Positions 20,914 to 20,920 of a stretch of 20,920 nt of DNA are shown here, in pieces. Source of the stretch: Nitriliruptoraceae bacterium (GTDB taxonomy: Bacteria; Actinomycetota; Nitriliruptoria; Nitriliruptorales; Nitriliruptoraceae). Made by a program: the position numbers and the translations under genes. Every line of letters begins with the position of its first letter. Within the stretch, counting starts at the first letter, position 1. The notes beneath the pieces were generated by a model. The model saw only the letters and a list, made by a program, of their open reading frames with translations. It had not been told where the DNA came from and made no database searches. Location of the stretch: the NCBI GenBank assembly GCA_007123425.1, contig SKLC01000229.1, positions 1 through 20,920 on the forward strand, written 5' to 3'.

Positions 20914-20920
20914 GACATCC

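Noticed and set aside
1..20920. Mobile element, prophage, CRISPR array or defence island
   Set aside because: No transposase, integrase, terminal repeats, spaced direct repeats, tRNA attachment site or composition break was seen. All genes are of metabolic, regulatory, membrane or envelope type.

Overview
This is a very GC-rich, densely coded window (third codon positions are almost all G or C). It contains an F420-type FDOR oxidoreductase, a P450/3Fe-4S ferredoxin pair, fatty-acid or sterol catabolic enzymes, TANNNT promoter boxes and frequent GTG starts. Together these indicate a chromosomal segment of a high-GC actinobacterium. The exact order cannot be fixed from the sequence; the acidic, Asp/Glu-rich proteins, such as the penicillin-binding protein, would suit a mildly halophilic lineage, but that is inference. 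No tRNA, rRNA, CRISPR array, transposase or phage gene was seen. No gap exceeds 300 bases; the largest gene-free stretch is about 220 bases, between the histidine kinase and the RimK-like ligase.

Left part (1-4650): the C-terminal end of a membrane-anchored spermidine-synthase-like protein, a multi-pass acyltransferase-like membrane protein (minus), a small DoxX-type membrane protein (plus), then a cytochrome P450 and its 3Fe-4S ferredoxin (both minus).

Centre-left (4720-8659): glpD-type glycerol-3-phosphate dehydrogenase and a TetR regulator overlap by four bases on the minus strand. They diverge from an alkyl-dihydroxyacetone-phosphate-synthase-like flavoprotein across a 92-base region that holds a clean TetR-type operator. 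The two enzymes meet at dihydroxyacetone phosphate, so this looks like a regulated glycerolipid or ether-lipid module. I recall a similar arrangement in mycobacteria (Rv2249c-Rv2251).

Centre (8735-13075): an orphan soluble histidine kinase, a RimK-type ATP-grasp ligase fused to a C-terminal TrkA-C/RCK_C domain, and a divergent class A penicillin-binding protein with six extracytoplasmic cysteines.

Right part (13146-20869): an MFE-2-type short-chain dehydrogenase divergent from an enoyl-CoA hydratase, a small CxxC/CxxC protein, an ETHE1/glyoxalase-II-like metallo-beta-lactamase-fold hydrolase, and a nitroreductase. These are followed by a 2-TM potassium channel with two tandem RCK units, whose 3' end overlaps the nitroreductase tail to tail. 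The window ends with an alpha/beta hydrolase, a DUF3891 protein and an F420-dependent (FDOR/DUF385) oxidoreductase. Genes are mostly single or in pairs, and five of seven convergent gene pairs are separated by a GC-rich dyad that probably serves as a terminator. The most interesting items are the RimK-RCK_C fusion, the TetR/GlpD/AGPS module with its operator, and the dual-RCK channel with a degenerate first nucleotide-binding site.
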